This document shows, one piece after another, positions 35,054-43,620 of a stretch of 54,584 bases of DNA. The stretch is from QFOX01 sp044237845 (GTDB lineage: Bacteria; Pseudomonadota; Alphaproteobacteria; Rickettsiales; UBA3002), in NCBI GenBank assembly GCA_044237845.1, contig JBIIEL010000014.1, positions 1 to 54,584 on the forward strand, given 5' to 3'. The notes below the pieces were generated by a model, which worked only from the letters and a program-made list of their open reading frames with translations, ran no database searches and was not told where the DNA came from. The translations under genes and the position numbers were made by a program. The stretch's first letter is position 1. Each line of letters begins with the position of its first letter.

Positions 35054-36018
35054 TAGATATCCACGTTAATCATAGCACGCACGACAAAGAAACACGTCAT
35101 CAACAAAGATCCGGCAAGCCCAAGAAGCATGTGCCCGGTCGTCTCCGTAAAGAAGGGTCTCAAATAATCTGGCGACATGATTTGCAGCGTACCAAAGACG
35201 ACCACCGGCAGCGCCCCAAGCACATAACCCGTCGCCTTACCTTCAGACGTCATTGCTGTAATTTTATGGCGCAGCTGCTTGCGTTTACGAATGACGCCCG
35301 AGAGATTACTGATGATTTCTGAGAGGTTTCCTCCCGTTTCCTGCTGCACCGAAAGCACCACCACGAAAAATCGGATATCCGGCTCATTAATACGTGCGGA
35401 AAGCCGCGCGAGCGCTTGCCCAAGGGTTCGTCCAAGCGCGATATCATCTACCACTTTGCGGAACTCTTCCTTCACAGGCTCTTCGGCGTTATCGGCCAGC
35501 ATTTGTAGCGCGGTCGATAGCGGGAACCCCGATCGCACCGAGCGTACGATCATATCGAGCGCATCAGGAAACTGGTCGATGAATTTGCGGTTGCGCTTAT
35601 TCACACGCATCATGCAATGTTTATAGGGTACAAAAAACGCTAGTAGGGGCGCGAGGATAAACCCAATTAGCCCCAGCCCCATTGTCATTGCTGCCACTAT
35701 TCCCACTGCCAATCCGATGACGGTCAACATGAGCAGATGCTGTAAATTATTCTGATACCCGGCCTGAAGCCCCACTTCGTAAATTTTACTCATCAGTGGG
35801 AGGTGAAAAATAGTGCGCACCACTGCCGATTCTTCCTGAAGCTGCTCACGCATCACGTTTTCAGGGGAATTCTCCGTCGAACGCGTCTCTTCATACAAGC
35901 GGTTCAGCGCAGTTTTGATATTCGCGTCTTTATCTTCCGGCGCGGCACTGGGCACGGCGATCATGAAAAGAACGTAGGCCGCGATTCCGACTGCCAATGC
36001 TATCAATAACGGAGTCAT
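35053..36018 (-). CDS. tadB: Tad pilus inner-membrane protein TadB
   Basis: A 321-residue T2SF-domain protein: N-terminal membrane segment (PLLIALAVGIAAYVLFMIAV), middle pair (LMLTVIGLAVGIVAAMTMGLG and LIGFILAPLLAFFVPY), cytoplasmic QFPDALDMIVRSVRSGFPL and FFVVVLSVQQETGGNLSEII, and C-terminal segments. ATG 36018 is preferred over the longer frame to 36054 because the hydrophobic N-terminus starts there and GAGG lies upstream inside the end of cpaF. Partner of TadC. Confidence 0.92.
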   Translation of the reverse strand: MTPLLIALAVGIAAYVLFMIAVPSAAPEDKDANIKTALNRLYEETRSTENSPENVMREQLQEESAVVRTIFHLPLMSKIYEVGLQAGYQNNLQHLLMLTVIGLAVGIVAAMTMGLGLIGFILAPLLAFFVPYKHCMMRVNKRNRKFIDQFPDALDMIVRSVRSGFPLSTALQMLADNAEEPVKEEFRKVVDDIALGRTLGQALARLSARINEPDIRFFVVVLSVQQETGGNLSEIISNLSGVIRKRKQLRHKITAMTSEGKATGYVLGALPVVVFGTLQIMSPDYLRPFFTETTGHMLLGLAGSLLMTCFFVVRAMINVDI

Positions 36019-36022
36019 GCGT

Positions 36023-37468
36023 TTATTGTACCTCACTGCCCGCGAAGCATGCAAGCACCTCGTCAGCTAAGCCAAAATATTCTGCCTGTTCGAGGCAAGC
36101 GGGTTGCACTGGGTGCGCCACAAAATCGCCCTGTAGCTTACCTTCTGCACCCATATGGCTGGGTTTGAACGAAAATAGTGTCTGCGTGATATAATTCTCA
36201 CCCTCAGTACCGATAATTTCTTCGATATGCGTAATACGACGACCACCGTCACGCATCCGCTGAATCTGTACCACCAAATGGATTGCGCTCGATATCTGGT
36301 AGCGTAGTGAGGCCGGCGCCACCGCAACACTCGACATCGCTACAAGGTTCTCAATCCGCGCCAGGCAATCGCGTGGGCTGTTGGAGTGGATCGTTGCCAT
36401 CGAGCCGTCATGCCCCGTATTCATGGCAGTAAGCACGTCGATCACCTCTTCGCCACGAATCTCCCCGAGAATCACACGGTCCGGGCGCATCCGGAGGGCG
36501 TTTTTCATCAGTTGCCGCTGGTTGATTTCACCGCGCCCTTCGTTCGATGCCGGACGCGTCTCCAGCCGCAGCACATGAGGCTGATGGAGCTGCAGCTCCG
36601 CCGCATCCTCAATCGTAATCACGCGTTCATTCTCGTCGATATGGCCAGAAAGCGCGTTGAGCAGCGTGGTTTTCCCCGAGCCCGTACCGCCAGAAATAAT
36701 GATGTTGAGCCGCATGGCCGAAGCCAGCTCAAGAAACCGCGCCATCGGCGCCGTCATCGATTTATACCCGACATAATCGCGCAGCGGCATTTTGTTCTTT
36801 TTAAACTTACGAATCGAGACTAGGCAGCCATCAAGCGCAACTGGCGGAATAATCGCGTTGAAACGCGAACCATCTGGCATCCGCGCATCCACCATCGGGC
36901 TTGCTTCGTCGATACGGCGACCCACACGACTGACAATACGTTGCACAATGCCAACCAAATGCTGCTCGTCGTTAAAAACAATGTCGGTGAGGTAAATTTT
37001 TCCTCGGCGCTCGATATAAATTTGGCGCGCAGTGTTGATCATGATGTCGTTGACATCCTGATCCTTGAGCAGAATCTCAATCGGGCCATAGCCAAGAATT
37101 TCATCCTGCGCCTGCATTTTCACCAGCGTGAGCTGCATCGCATTCAATGGGATTTGCACTTTTGGCAACACGCGCTCGCTGGCTTCGTCCACACGGCGGC
37201 GCTTTTGCTCGGGCTTCAGTTGTTCGAGCGCCTGGAAATCGAGTACGTCAATTAGCTCACTCAATAATTCACGCTTAGCCTGTTGATATTCTGCCGTTTC
37301 AAGCGTGCTATCACGATACTGTGCGATGGCTTGCGCCCCACCAAGCGCAGTGCCTGTCGAGGCTACCACATTGCTGCTCAGAGATCCAGCATCCACCCGC
37401 CCAAGTAACGCCTCGCTGGCAAGCGGTGCCGCGCTAGAATCATCGGTTGTTTTTTTGCCAAAAGACAA
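36023..37468 (-). CDS. cpaF: Tad pilus assembly ATPase CpaF/TadA
   Basis: A 481-residue GspE/VirB11-superfamily ATPase that drives Flp pilus extension and retraction. Motifs: MINTARQIYIERRGKIYLTD, IRKFKKNKMPLRDYVG, Walker A GGTGSGKTTLLNAL, VITIEDAAELQLHQPHV, Walker B RPDRVILGEIRGEEVIDVL and NTGHDGSMATIHSNS. The ~110-residue N-terminal extension is typical of CpaF. It lies 3 bases after cpaE and 4 bases before tadB. Confidence 0.95.
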   Translation of the reverse strand: MSFGKKTTDDSSAAPLASEALLGRVDAGSLSSNVVASTGTALGGAQAIAQYRDSTLETAEYQQAKRELLSELIDVLDFQALEQLKPEQKRRRVDEASERVLPKVQIPLNAMQLTLVKMQAQDEILGYGPIEILLKDQDVNDIMINTARQIYIERRGKIYLTDIVFNDEQHLVGIVQRIVSRVGRRIDEASPMVDARMPDGSRFNAIIPPVALDGCLVSIRKFKKNKMPLRDYVGYKSMTAPMARFLELASAMRLNIIISGGTGSGKTTLLNALSGHIDENERVITIEDAAELQLHQPHVLRLETRPASNEGRGEINQRQLMKNALRMRPDRVILGEIRGEEVIDVLTAMNTGHDGSMATIHSNSPRDCLARIENLVAMSSVAVAPASLRYQISSAIHLVVQIQRMRDGGRRITHIEEIIGTEGENYITQTLFSFKPSHMGAEGKLQGDFVAHPVQPACLEQAEYFGLADEVLACFAGSEVQ

Positions 37469-37471
37469 GGG

Positions 37472-38689
37472 CTACCCCTTCAAACGTGAGAAAAGCCCAC
37501 CCGCCCGCGGCGCAGCGGACGTAGGATCCGCTGCCAGCGGTGCCATACCACAAATGCCGCGCGCCAAGGCTTGAATATCGCTTGCCAGCTCACTTGAGCC
37601 CATCTCAATAATCGTTTTGGCCGCCGCTTCTGCGTTCACTACGGCTTTAATATCATTGGTCAGCGTATAGCGAATTGGCGCGCCACAGACGCGGCCAAAG
37701 TCGCGCGGCTCGATTGCCTCTTTAAAACGCGCACCACTGCGATTGATAACCGTGTTGATGCGGTCGTTCGGAATTGCAAGGTCGCGGAAAACTTTCATCA
37801 TCCGCGCCGCATGCGATACCGATTTCAGCCAGAGCTGAGCTACCAGAACAACATGGGTTGATTGCTGCAGACAGGTGCTGATCCACGGTACCCACGCATG
37901 TGGCAAATCAAGAATAACGTTGTCATAGCTAAGCTTCAGCGTCGTCACAAGGGCGCGGATCGCTTCCGCACTCACCGCAGGCATATAGCGCAAATCCGCC
38001 GGTGCGGTAATCACATGTAGATTCCCGTAATTTGCCACCATGCGCTTAATCAGCATCGCATCGAGGCCGCGCTCCGGATGATCAAACAAATCACCGATGC
38101 CATATTGGTTCTGTAGATTGAGGTTTTTGGCGATCATGCCAAACTGGTAATCCATATCCACAAGCACGGTAGAGCCCCCAAGCTGGCTCAGTGCAAAGGC
38201 CGTGTTGAGCGCAACCACCGACGCACCATCGCCCGAAGCAGCACTCAGAAATGCGATGACGCGCTTGTCGCCTGAATTCGTCGTTGAAACGCCCGGTGCA
38301 GCTGCTGCAGAAGCAGGTGGCGCCGTGAGCAACCGTATAATTTCGGGGGCGGGGACGGGCATTGGCAAATAATCGACTACGCCACGCGAAATCAGACCGC
38401 GATAGAGAATAATATCGTTGGTGTCGCCCACCACCAGAACGCGCGTCCCAGCCTCGCATTGCTGCGCGAGCAAATCAATCTCTGGCAGCACATCCTGGCC
38501 ACGCGCGCCGATATCCAGCAAGATATGCGATGGTGTGATATTGGCTTCTGCGAGATGCCGCGCCGCACTCGCCGCCGAACATGTCAACACCAGCGGCGTC
38601 GGCTCCGATGCTAGAGCCACCAGTTCCTGCCCCCACGCCGCACGCGAGCCGTCAGACAATACTATCAGCAAAGAGCGCATAGACGTCAT
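37472..38689 (-). CDS. cpaE: Tad pilus localisation ATPase-like protein CpaE/TadZ
   Basis: A 405-residue protein with an N-terminal receiver-like half (LVLTCSAASAARHL, HILLDIGARGQDVLPEIDLL) and a C-terminal ParA/MinD-like half (VIAFLSAASGDGASVVALNT, TVLVDMDYQFGMIAKN, ILDLPHAW). The deviant Walker A reads SAASGDGAS and lacks the usual lysines, so ATP binding or hydrolysis may be impaired, as reported for some TadZ/CpaE proteins. The family places the pilus machine at a cell pole. The C-terminus ends in LFSRLKG. A 52-base gap separates it from cpaD. Confidence 0.92.
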   Translation of the reverse strand: MTSMRSLLIVLSDGSRAAWGQELVALASEPTPLVLTCSAASAARHLAEANITPSHILLDIGARGQDVLPEIDLLAQQCEAGTRVLVVGDTNDIILYRGLISRGVVDYLPMPVPAPEIIRLLTAPPASAAAAPGVSTTNSGDKRVIAFLSAASGDGASVVALNTAFALSQLGGSTVLVDMDYQFGMIAKNLNLQNQYGIGDLFDHPERGLDAMLIKRMVANYGNLHVITAPADLRYMPAVSAEAIRALVTTLKLSYDNVILDLPHAWVPWISTCLQQSTHVVLVAQLWLKSVSHAARMMKVFRDLAIPNDRINTVINRSGARFKEAIEPRDFGRVCGAPIRYTLTNDIKAVVNAEAAAKTIIEMGSSELASDIQALARGICGMAPLAADPTSAAPRAGGLFSRLKG

Positions 38690-38741
38690 AGATACCCTAT
38701 CAATCTCTAAGTAATTTTACGCGCCGCCAATACCATGAAAA

Positions 38742-39350
38742 CTACTGGCTACCCACTAGCCACTGAAGAAAGCCACCACCAGAGGAAGATGGCTTATATG
38801 CTTTCTTATAGGCAGCAACGGCACCAGCTGCCGACGGATCATCCGACAAAGCAGGGCTAACGAATTCACGTTTGTCAGAAACCTGCTGCACGATATTCGC
38901 TGCTAACGAGCAGCCAAATGCAGAGTGTGGCTCATTGTATAAGCTATGGCGGTCAATATAGCGCGGGTTACAATCGCGCGCCAGAATGCGCTCGTAAATC
39001 AGCGTGACTACATTGTCCGGCGAGGCGGTGATATTGGTTTCCACTCCCTTCGCCCGCAGCGACTTCTGGGCTTCTTTACATGCACGAGCCTTCATGTCAC
39101 AGAAAAGCTCCGCACGCGTAGGCTGGTCCGTAGAGATCCAGCGGGCAAGCGCTTTGACTTCCTGACTGTCATTAACACCGAGATTGACCACCTCGGACGA
39201 CACATCGAGCAACGACTCTGGTGCGCCACGCGAATAGAATGCATCCCGCTGATACGGCGCTTGTTGACAGGCGGACACCGCCAGCAACATCACCACGGCG
39301 CCGATGGAGCCGAGCGAAAAACCTATTTTTTTATGCTGAACAACGCGCAT
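38742..39350 (-). CDS. cpaD: Pilus assembly lipoprotein CpaD
   Basis: A 202-residue CpaD-family lipoprotein: signal peptide FSLGSIGAVVMLLAVSAC with lipobox Cys near residue 28, then SEVVNLGVNDSQEVKALARW, VTLIYERILARDCNPRYIDR and GCSLAANIVQQVSDKREFV. The last includes the conserved cysteine pair of the family. It is thought to act with the secretin in the outer membrane. It ends in a Ser/Gly-rich tail followed by FLQWLVGSQ. Confidence 0.92.
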   Translation of the reverse strand: MRVVQHKKIGFSLGSIGAVVMLLAVSACQQAPYQRDAFYSRGAPESLLDVSSEVVNLGVNDSQEVKALARWISTDQPTRAELFCDMKARACKEAQKSLRAKGVETNITASPDNVVTLIYERILARDCNPRYIDRHSLYNEPHSAFGCSLAANIVQQVSDKREFVSPALSDDPSAAGAVAAYKKAYKPSSSGGGFLQWLVGSQ

Positions 39351-39361
39351 CCCATTTACTC

Positions 39362-40879
39362 CTAGTTATCCGTCATGAAACCAGCGGGACCTTCAAGACT
39401 TGACGCCTTTGCGCCTTTATTCGAAGCAAGCGCACCAAAGAAGACGCTTTCGACAAAGGTTGGTGGGCGGAAATCATCCGTCGGTAATTTTACATCGCTG
39501 TCTTTCAATGGATCCACCAAATAGGGCGTCACCGCAATCACCAACTCCGTTTCTTTGCGCTGATAGGCTGTCGAGCGGAAAAGCGCGCCAAGAACCGGGA
39601 TTTGGCTTGCGCCAGGCAGCTGATTGATCGTCGTCGTCATGTCGTCGCGCAGCAAGCCCGCAATCATAAAACTTTCGCCCGGCGCCAATTCGATAGTCGT
39701 TGCCGCACGGCGCGTAATGAAGGACGGAATGTTAAACCCGCTTGATTCAATAGCCCCTTCGTTGCTCAACTCCGATACTTCCGGCGCCACCGTAATACGG
39801 ATACGATTCTTGTTGAGTACGTAAGGCGTGAACTTCAAGCCAACCCCATACGGCTTATACTCAACCGTCACATTGCCCGAAGCGCTGCCACCACCAAGAG
39901 ACTGCGCCACCGGGATAGGAAGTTCACCGCCGGCCAAGAACTGAGCCTCTTCACCCGAAAGCGCGGTAAGACTCGGCTCGGCAAGAACCTTGAGCAACCC
40001 GTCGCGTTCCAACGCATCGAGCTGCCCGGAAAGGCTTCGCTTGTCTGAGCTTTTATCAAAACCAAAACTAGCAAAACTACTCTCGGGTTTTGTGTAACTA
40101 TAGGCACCCCCTTTATAACCACCAGCCGTTGAGCTAACCGCGCTGCCTGCCACTTCTAGCACACCTGCAGAACCAGATCCCGTCGCAACAAATGCGCCCA
40201 GACCAAGCAAGCCATCGGTCCCCATATGCTGCATATTCACGCCCAGATTGCGAACGGCGGTGCGGTTGACTTCTCCCACTTTAATCCGCAGCATGACCTG
40301 CTGGCCCGCGCCTACTTTCATCAGATTAATGATAGGTGAAAGACTGTTTCCACTACCAGTAACCGCGCGACGCGACGCGTCTTCTGCCGACAATTTTCCA
40401 CGGATGAATTCTTCCGCAATCTCCATGGCGCTCGCCGCTGCTGCCGCACTCGACACTTCACCCGTCAACGCCATACGCGTATTGACCATACTCACGCCGA
40501 TACGCTCGTTGGGCAGAAACTCCTTAAGTGAGCGGCGCACTGCGGGCAAATCGTAGGTTACATAGACATCCACGCCGCGAATCAACTTATGGTTTGTATC
40601 AAAAATACGCAACGTAGTCTGACCGACCGCTTTCCCGAGCACCGAGACTTTGCGCTTACCATGCACCACCACGTCTGCCACTTCCGGGTCAGCAATCAGC
40701 ACCTCGGCAATATCCGTACTAACCGAGATCAGCTCCGAGCGGTTCAGTGGCACATAGAAGTTCGGCGCTGCTGCGGCGCGCGCAGCTTGTGCATCGCCCA
40801 CCATCAGGCCGGAAAGCGCGAGCACGGCTCCCGCGATAAGAATATGTCTATGTAAGAGCGAGGTGATAAATCCGTTCAT
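39362..40879 (-). CDS. cpaC: Tad pilus secretin CpaC/RcpA
   Basis: A 505-residue outer-membrane secretin. A signal peptide (ILIAGAVLALSGLMVGDAQA) precedes the BON/N-domain (LIADPEVADVVVHGKRKVSV), a KVGEVNRTAVRNLGVN region and the secretin core with VTVEYKPYGVGLKFTPYV, RAATTIELAPGESFMIAGLL and ELVIAVTPYLVDP. A Ser/Gly-rich insert of about 65 residues (from GTDGLLGLG to KSSDKRSLSG) separates the N domain and the core. It forms the pore through which the pilus leaves the cell. Its first base is shared with the cpaB stop. Confidence 0.94.
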   Translation of the reverse strand: MNGFITSLLHRHILIAGAVLALSGLMVGDAQAARAAAAPNFYVPLNRSELISVSTDIAEVLIADPEVADVVVHGKRKVSVLGKAVGQTTLRIFDTNHKLIRGVDVYVTYDLPAVRRSLKEFLPNERIGVSMVNTRMALTGEVSSAAAAASAMEIAEEFIRGKLSAEDASRRAVTGSGNSLSPIINLMKVGAGQQVMLRIKVGEVNRTAVRNLGVNMQHMGTDGLLGLGAFVATGSGSAGVLEVAGSAVSSTAGGYKGGAYSYTKPESSFASFGFDKSSDKRSLSGQLDALERDGLLKVLAEPSLTALSGEEAQFLAGGELPIPVAQSLGGGSASGNVTVEYKPYGVGLKFTPYVLNKNRIRITVAPEVSELSNEGAIESSGFNIPSFITRRAATTIELAPGESFMIAGLLRDDMTTTINQLPGASQIPVLGALFRSTAYQRKETELVIAVTPYLVDPLKDSDVKLPTDDFRPPTFVESVFFGALASNKGAKASSLEGPAGFMTDN

Positions 40880-41841
40880 TAGGGGACCATATTTGTTTGG
40901 TTAGAAGAAGACTTCGCCGCGCTTTCCGATTTTACCATAGCTTCAATCAGCGCCGTAAGCGGAGATTTACCTTTTGCGTCTTCGGACTTAGCGCCGCGAT
41001 AAACGCGCACTTCACTGTCGGGGGCAACATCAAAGTCCCCGCCCTTCGCCATAACCTGAGAAACATCCGGCTCACCCGTAACCGTCAGCGGATCCGAAGA
41101 ATCACGGTCTTCAAGCGAACGCAACGCAAGCGTCAACGTACCAATTTTCTGACCCAGGCGCAAACGCTGCGCATCCGTCGACGAAACCATCAATGAGACC
41201 GAACGGGGAATCAGCAACTTACCTTCACTATCTGTCGATTTCGCGCCCGAAGAGCGCTGATCCACTGCCACCACTTTTACATTGGCAACGAGGGCTTCCG
41301 TAAAGCTGCGCGTCTTTTCTTTTTCGGTCATTGCAAACGTCGCGGGATCAACCGACCTCTCTCTCATTGCCACCTCATGCGTCAGCATCACATCCACACG
41401 ATCACCGGGGAATACGAACCCAGCAACGCCGTCCGTCTCCGTCGTCATAATACTAACTACACGCATACCTTTGGGCAACTCACCCGCAAGGAAATTCGGG
41501 TCACTCGGGTTTGCGAGTTTCGAAGCAATCACTGGTTCATTCTGCTGGAACGCGGCGCGCGCAACAAAACCCACAGCGTTTTTAGCACCATCATCCGACT
41601 TGATAAACCCATCAAGCATCAGATGCTCTGGCCACGGCTGCACAGCAAGCATTTCCTGCGTGATTCGTGTGCCAACAGGAATAGACTGCGCTGCGACATA
41701 AACATTGACAGTCTTAAGCGCCGGAGCATTCACGACAGGAGCCGTGGCTTGTGGCGGCGGCGCTGCTTTTTGCATGTTCATGGCCACGACCACAGCCAGC
41801 CCAACGGCAAGCACACCTGCAACAATTATTCCTGCGCGCAT
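40879..41841 (-). CDS. cpaB: Flp pilus assembly protein CpaB/RcpC
   Basis: A 320-residue periplasmic protein with an N-terminal anchor (IIVAGVLAVGLAVVVAMNM) and a SAF-like domain (VNVYVAAQSIPVGTRITQEM, FQQNEPVIASKLANPS), followed by VFPGDRVDVMLTHEV. ATG 41841 was chosen because the hydrophobic segment starts there and AAGGTG lies 8-13 bases upstream; a longer frame to 41955 adds an unsupported 38 residues. First gene of the visible Tad operon. The 228-base spacer to guaA is divergent; no convincing promoter toward cpaB was found, only TTGACG at about 41919-41924 on the minus strand. Confidence 0.9.
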   Translation of the reverse strand: MRAGIIVAGVLAVGLAVVVAMNMQKAAPPPQATAPVVNAPALKTVNVYVAAQSIPVGTRITQEMLAVQPWPEHLMLDGFIKSDDGAKNAVGFVARAAFQQNEPVIASKLANPSDPNFLAGELPKGMRVVSIMTTETDGVAGFVFPGDRVDVMLTHEVAMRERSVDPATFAMTEKEKTRSFTEALVANVKVVAVDQRSSGAKSTDSEGKLLIPRSVSLMVSSTDAQRLRLGQKIGTLTLALRSLEDRDSSDPLTVTGEPDVSQVMAKGGDFDVAPDSEVRVYRGAKSEDAKGKSPLTALIEAMVKSESAAKSSSNQTNMVP

Positions 41842-42016
41842 TGACACACCTTGCGTTAACGAATTTACATCAACATTAATAGTCGAATTTGGCTCATTTG
41901 CCCATACCGTACCTACATCGTCAAGATAAATAGATCTGCGCCGCCACACGATCAAACAAAATTTATTCTATCCACACCGAAATACCACAGTGTGTGTGAA
42001 TTGCTGCGCAAAGCGC

Positions 42017-42045
42017 TTGGCATCGGTGGGGGGCATCGCTATGAT
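42017..42045 (+). promoter_or_regulatory. Probable sigma70 promoter of guaA
   Basis: TTGGCA and TATGAT, each 5/6 to consensus, are separated by exactly 17 bases. Transcription would begin about 42052, leaving a leader of only ~18 bases with GAGG before ATG 42070. Confidence 0.6.
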
Positions 42046-42069
42046 GCCGCCTTACTTCTACGAGGCCGC

Positions 42070-43617
42070 ATGCATCAACATATTCTGATTCTCGATTTTG
42101 GTTCGCAGGTCACCCAGCTCATCGCCCGCCGGGTGCGCGAGGCCGGTGTCTACTGCGAGGTCTATCCTTGCACGGCATCAATCGAGAGAATAAAGGCCTT
42201 CGCGCCGAAAGGCATCATTTTCTCCGGCGGCCCCTCCTCGGTCTATGAACATGCCGCGCCAACGGTGGATAAAACGGTGTTCGATCTGGGTGTGCCGATT
42301 TTCGGCATCTGCTATGGCGAGCAACTGATCTGCGATCTGCTGGGCGGGCGGGTGTCGCCCGGCACCACGCGCGAATTTGGCCGCGCGGAGGTGGAGGTCA
42401 CCCATGCCTGCTCCCTGTTCGAAGGGGTCTGGCAAAAAGCTACGAAATACCCGGTCTGGATGAGCCACGGCGATAAGGTCGATGCGCTGCCTGAGGGTTT
42501 TGCCGTCACCGCCACCTCGCCCGGCGCACCTTATGCCGCCATCGCTAACGAAGCGCGCCGCATCTACGCCGTACAGTTCCACCCCGAAGTCGCCCACACG
42601 CCGGATGGCGCAAAGCTCATCACCAATTTCGTCCGCCGCATCTGCGGGTGCGAGGGCGACTGGTCGATGAAAGCCTTTCGCGAAGAAGAAATCAGCCGCA
42701 TCCGCGCCAAAGTCGGCACGGATAAAGTCATCTGCGGCGTCAGCGGCGGGGTCGATTCACTCGTCGCCGCCAAGCTGATTCACGAAGCCATCGGCGAACA
42801 ACTTCGTTGTATCTTCGTCAATACCGGCCTGCTGCGCGCAGGCGAGGCAGAACAAGTCCGCAAAAGTTTCGACGACCATTATAAAATCCCCCTCACCTAT
42901 GTGGATGCCTCGGCGCTCTTCCTCGGCAAACTCGCGGGCGTGTCGGACCCCGAAACCAAACGCAAAATCATCGGCAACAGCTTCATCGAGATTTTCGATG
43001 CCGAAGCCAGCAAAATCACCGACGCCAAATGGCTCGCGCAAGGCACGCTCTATCCGGATGTGATCGAGTCCGTGTCGTTCCATGGCGGGCCGAGCCACGT
43101 CATCAAATCGCACCATAATGTCGGCGGCTTGCCGGAGAAAATGAAGCTCGGCCTCGTCGAGCCGCTGCGCGAGCTGTTCAAGGACGAAGTGCGCCTGCTC
43201 GGTGTCGAGCTTGGCCTGCCGCACGCGATGGTCTACCGCCATCCCTTCCCTGGCCCCGGCCTTGCCATCCGCATCCCCGGCGAGGTGACGGAAGAGCGCG
43301 TCGCCATCCTGCAAAAAGCCGATGCAATTTTCCTCGAGGAGCTGCGCAAGAACGATCTCTACGAAAAAATCTGGCAGGCATTCGCGGTGCTGCTGCCGGT
43401 TAAAACCGTCGGCGTGATGGGCGATGCGCGCACCTATGAATCCGTCTGCGCGCTGCGTGCCATCACCAGTACGGACGGCATGACGGCGGATGTCTACCCC
43501 ATCCCGCACGAATTACTGCTGCATATCGCCAGCCGCATCGTCAACGAAGTGCGCGGCATCAACCGCGTGACCTACGACATCACCAGCAAACCCCCGGCGA
43601 CCATCGAGTGGGAGTAG
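42070..43617 (+). CDS. guaA: GMP synthase (glutamine-hydrolysing)
   Basis: A 515-residue enzyme converting XMP, ATP and glutamine to GMP. The N-terminal glutamine amidotransferase has DFGSQVTQLIARRVRE, nucleophile Cys in GICYGEQLICDLLGG, and the HPEVAHT His-Glu pair. The central PP-loop ATPase has GVSGGVDSLVAAKLIH, and the C-terminal dimerisation domain has RHPFPGPGLAIRI and ending PPATIEWE, the canonical GuaA terminus. ATG 42070 fits the family start and the GAGG upstream. The next gene begins 3 bases after the stop. Confidence 0.97.
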   Translation: MHQHILILDFGSQVTQLIARRVREAGVYCEVYPCTASIERIKAFAPKGIIFSGGPSSVYEHAAPTVDKTVFDLGVPIFGICYGEQLICDLLGGRVSPGTTREFGRAEVEVTHACSLFEGVWQKATKYPVWMSHGDKVDALPEGFAVTATSPGAPYAAIANEARRIYAVQFHPEVAHTPDGAKLITNFVRRICGCEGDWSMKAFREEEISRIRAKVGTDKVICGVSGGVDSLVAAKLIHEAIGEQLRCIFVNTGLLRAGEAEQVRKSFDDHYKIPLTYVDASALFLGKLAGVSDPETKRKIIGNSFIEIFDAEASKITDAKWLAQGTLYPDVIESVSFHGGPSHVIKSHHNVGGLPEKMKLGLVEPLRELFKDEVRLLGVELGLPHAMVYRHPFPGPGLAIRIPGEVTEERVAILQKADAIFLEELRKNDLYEKIWQAFAVLLPVKTVGVMGDARTYESVCALRAITSTDGMTADVYPIPHELLLHIASRIVNEVRGINRVTYDITSKPPATIEWE

Positions 43618-43620
43618 CGT

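Noticed and set aside
42001..42069. Purine riboswitch before guaA
   Set aside because: The promoter leaves a leader of only about 18 bases, too short for a riboswitch, and no purine aptamer core is visible.
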